A DNA stretch of 7,716 nucleotides, from NCBI GenBank assembly GCA_902490095.1, contig CABUCQ010000102.1:1-7716 (forward strand), in the 5' to 3' direction. Below are positions 5,479 through 7,716 of the stretch, piece by piece. Position numbers and translations under genes: made by a program. How positions within the stretch are numbered: position 1 is the first letter of the stretch; every line of letters begins with the position of its first letter. The DNA comes from an uncultured Collinsella sp. (GTDB lineage Bacteria > Actinomycetota > Coriobacteriia > Coriobacteriales > Coriobacteriaceae). The notes below the pieces were generated by a model, which did not search any database, was not told the DNA's origin, and was given only the letters and a program-made list of their open reading frames with translations.

Positions 5479-7194
5479 ATGACGGCCACACCGTGGGGAT
5501 TCCGGGACATATTGCCCGAGGAGGCTCAGGCGCGCGAGGAGATCGCATATACGGTGAAGGGCTGCTTTAGGGAGCATCATTACCTGCCGGTCGAAACGCC
5601 GCTGCTCGAGGACAAGGGTTCGCTCGAGGAGGGCGGCCGCATTGCGGACACGCCGTTTAAGCTCTTTGACGATGATGGCCGCCTGCTGGTGGTCCGTCCC
5701 GACAACACGCTGCCGATCGTACGCCTGGTTTCGACCCGCATGCGCGCGGCCGACCTGCCCCTGCGCCTTCGCTACGAGGCGCCGGTGGTTCGCGAGTGTC
5801 AGCGCAATGCCGGCGGCTCGCGTCAGTTTACGCAGCTGGGCTTTGAGCTTATCGGCGCGGGCGATACCGCGGGCGATGTCGAGATTGTCTCGCTCGTGGC
5901 CGAGGCCGTGCGCAAGTTGGCGCTGCCCGATGCGCGCATTATCGCAGGTAGCGTGCGTCCGTTTAAGGAGCTGCTTGCGGCGTGCGAGGATCGCGAGCTG
6001 GCCGCCGAGGCCCTGCGCTGCGTGCACGCCAACGACTTCGTGGGCCTCGATGCCCGCGTGGCGAAAAGCGCCGAGTCCGAGGCCGTTAAGGTCGCCATTA
6101 GCGAGCTGCCGCGCCTGCACGGTGGTGCCGAGGTGCTCGACCGCGTCGACGCGCTGCTGGCGGCGGCGGGCATTGTCGCGCCGCTTACGCGCGAGCTGCG
6201 TGCCCTGGTCGAGGGCCTGGCTCCCGAGGATGCCCAGGTGCTGTCCTTCGACTTCTCCATCATGAACTCGTTTGATTACTACACGGGCCTGGTCTTTAAG
6301 GCCTATGCCGGCGGCCTGCCCGATCCGGTTGGCTCGGGCGGACGCTACGACTCCATCTTTACCGGTGCATTTGGCGGCGGCATCGAGGTGCCGGCGGCGG
6401 GCTTCGCCTTTTCGCTCGAGCGCCTGGAGGCCGCGCGCACCTCGGCCGAGGATGCCGCTTCCGATGGCGACCATGCCGCGGGCCGTGGCGCCGAGGGCCC
6501 GCTGCGCATCGCCGTGCCCAAGGGCTCGCTTAAGGCCGACACGCTCGACGTGCTCGAGGCCGCGGGTCTGGACGTCTCTGAGCTGCGTGATCCCGGCCGT
6601 CACCTGATCGTGCGCGGTCGCGACACGCGTGCCGGCGAGGGCGCGGTCGGCGATATCGAGTTTGTCATCGTGCGACCCAGCGATGCACCCGCCTTTGTGG
6701 GCTGCGGCGGTGCCGATTGCGGCATCTGCGGTTGGGACTCGCTCATCGAGGCCGACCTCAACCTGCTGCAGCTGGTCGATTTGGGCTACGGCCTGTGCAC
6801 CTTTATCGAGGCGGAGCCCGCGTGGCGCGCCGGTCAGGCCGAGCGCAACTATGCCCGTCGCGGTTCGCTTCGCGTGGCCACCAAGTACCCGCGCATCGCG
6901 AGCGCCTGGTATGCCGAGCGCGGCGTGAATGCCGATATCGTCTCGCTGCACGGCAACATCGAGCTGGGACCCATCGTCGGCATGACCGATCGCATCGTGG
7001 ACATTACCGCCACGGGTGCCACGCTGCGCGACAACGACTTGGTCATCACCGGCCGCATCATGGACTGCACGGCCCGCTTCTTTGTCAACCCGGGCGCCGC
7101 GCGCCTGGATCCGCGCGTACGCAATCTGGCAGATCGCCTGGCCGCGGTCGTTAAGGACAAGCATTTTGAGCCCGTCGCGGGCTCGGCACAATAG
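5479..7194 (+). CDS. hisZG: HisZ-HisG fusion: ATP phosphoribosyltransferase regulatory and catalytic subunits in one chain
   Basis: The 571-residue protein joins two enzymes normally made separately. Residues 1 to about 320 are HisZ, a histidyl-tRNA synthetase paralogue that activates and feedback-regulates short-form HisG. Its class II motif 2 region is RYEAPVVRECQRN (98-110), and YYTGLVFKAY (267-276), GSGGRYDSIF (285-294) and a motif-3-like GFAFSLERL (308-316) follow. An Ala/Gly/Asp-rich linker spans about 320-340. Residues 341-571 are short-form HisG, which condenses ATP and PRPP to phosphoribosyl-ATP, the first step of histidine synthesis in the cytoplasm. It begins with RIAVPKGSL, carries VATKYPRIA (466-474) and has the PRPP-binding loop IVDITATGATLRDN (506-519). 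One frame runs through with no stop or new start signal at the junction. The ATG has AGGAGG 8 nt upstream. An unusual trio of cysteines lies at 409, 414 and 417. It is the first gene of a his operon with hisD. Confidence 0.93.
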   Translation: MTATPWGFRDILPEEAQAREEIAYTVKGCFREHHYLPVETPLLEDKGSLEEGGRIADTPFKLFDDDGRLLVVRPDNTLPIVRLVSTRMRAADLPLRLRYEAPVVRECQRNAGGSRQFTQLGFELIGAGDTAGDVEIVSLVAEAVRKLALPDARIIAGSVRPFKELLAACEDRELAAEALRCVHANDFVGLDARVAKSAESEAVKVAISELPRLHGGAEVLDRVDALLAAAGIVAPLTRELRALVEGLAPEDAQVLSFDFSIMNSFDYYTGLVFKAYAGGLPDPVGSGGRYDSIFTGAFGGGIEVPAAGFAFSLERLEAARTSAEDAASDGDHAAGRGAEGPLRIAVPKGSLKADTLDVLEAAGLDVSELRDPGRHLIVRGRDTRAGEGAVGDIEFVIVRPSDAPAFVGCGGADCGICGWDSLIEADLNLLQLVDLGYGLCTFIEAEPAWRAGQAERNYARRGSLRVATKYPRIASAWYAERGVNADIVSLHGNIELGPIVGMTDRIVDITATGATLRDNDLVITGRIMDCTARFFVNPGAARLDPRVRNLADRLAAVVKDKHFEPVAGSAQ

Positions 7195-7299
7195 CGCGAG
7201 CGCGCACGGGCGCCCCAACGTACGGGCTGCGGGCCGATTGGCGCCGCCGCCCGGCCTCTCGTTTTTCGAACACAACCTCGACCGATAGGGGATACCGAT

Positions 7300-7716
7300 A
7301 TGAAGACCATCAAGCTTGCTCCCGGTGAGCGCCTCGTTACCAACCAGCTCAACCGCAAGGGCGTGCTACCGCAAAACATCGTCGACGCCGCCCGCGATAT
7401 CGTGGCCAACGTGCGCGCCAACGGCGATGCCGCGGTGCGCGATTACTGTCAGCGTTTTGACGGTGTCGAGCTGCAGAGCTTCCGTCTGCCGCAGGAGCAG
7501 ATCGATGCCGCGCTCGAAGGCCTCGACCCTGCCTTTGTCGTCGCGCTCGAGAAGGCCGCGCGTCAGATTCGTGAATTCCACCAGCGCGAGGTCGAGCAGA
7601 GCTGGTTTACCACGCGTGCGGACGGCACGATGCTCGGCGTTAAGGTGACCCCGCTCGCTGCCGCCGGCATCTATGTGCCGGGCGGTCGCGCGCAGTACCC
7701 TTCCACCGTGCTTATG
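7300..7716 (+). CDS. hisD: Histidinol dehydrogenase, N-terminal part (partial, runs off the window)
   Basis: The frame is open from the ATG at 7300 to the window end (139 codons). HisD is a zinc enzyme of about 430 residues that oxidises histidinol to histidine in two NAD-dependent steps, the last of the pathway. The visible third includes the expected helical N-terminus, QRFDGVEL (51-58), and the conserved segment GIYVPGGRAQYPSTVLM (123-139) at the break. The catalytic and zinc residues lie beyond the edge. The start is supported by AGGGGA (7287-7292), 7 nt before the ATG. It follows hisZG by 105 nt on the same strand. That gap is GC-rich and has only a weak hairpin with TTTTT (7230-7266), so read-through from hisZG is likely, with possible partial termination. 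Confidence 0.95.
   Translation, partial: MKTIKLAPGERLVTNQLNRKGVLPQNIVDAARDIVANVRANGDAAVRDYCQRFDGVELQSFRLPQEQIDAALEGLDPAFVVALEKAARQIREFHQREVEQSWFTTRADGTMLGVKVTPLAAAGIYVPGGRAQYPSTVLM

Noticed and set aside
5430..5482. Histidine attenuator leader peptide
   Set aside because: Only one His codon is found in the two micro-ORFs and no competing terminator hairpin with a U-run follows.
7230..7266. Terminator between hisZG and hisD
   Set aside because: The stem is only five pairs with a 14-nt loop and is separated from the T-run by several bases. The two genes belong to the same pathway and likely the same operon.
5446..7275. Long minus-strand open frame (609 codons) antisense to hisZG and the gap after it
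   Set aside because: The plus strand encodes a full HisZ-HisG with all family motifs. The antisense product is low-complexity in composition and shows no family features.

Overview
The window looks like part of a high-GC actinobacterial chromosome. It is most likely from the class Coriobacteriia, and Collinsella-like. This rests on GC-rich codon use, a short-form HisG joined to HisZ, and the style of the MMPL and Leu/Gly-heptad proteins. I could not run a search, so the genus is an impression.

Layout: (1) Bases 1-55 are the last codons of an unidentified plus-strand gene, followed by a clear rho-independent terminator (107-139). (2) Bases 140-494 are a convergent intergenic region with no credible gene. 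It holds a tandem array of REP-like palindromes (168-384) and a probable minus-strand terminator (411-447). (3) Bases 495-5083 are a minus-strand two-gene unit. An MMPL/RND-type 12-TM membrane transporter is transcribed first. An exported protein of 809 residues follows 32 nt downstream, with a beta-rich N-terminal domain and two arrays of xxxLxxG heptads flanking an Ala-rich helical middle. The two probably act together at the cell envelope. (4) Bases 5084-5478 are a divergent intergenic region. It contains a candidate promoter/operator for the MMPL unit, another copy of the same palindrome family, a perfect short dyad, and a 5'-leader hairpin before the his genes. (5) Bases 5479-7716 are the start of a plus-strand histidine biosynthesis operon: a single-frame HisZ-HisG fusion (ATP phosphoribosyltransferase, first step) followed by the 5' part of hisD (histidinol dehydrogenase, last two oxidations).

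Three points deserve a second look. One is the 16-bp half-site palindrome family, with nine clear copies in two unlinked intergenic regions. Another is the MMPL plus exported heptad-repeat protein pair. The third is the HisZ-HisG fusion with its cysteine-rich loop. I saw no rRNA, tRNA, CRISPR array, insertion sequence or phage gene.
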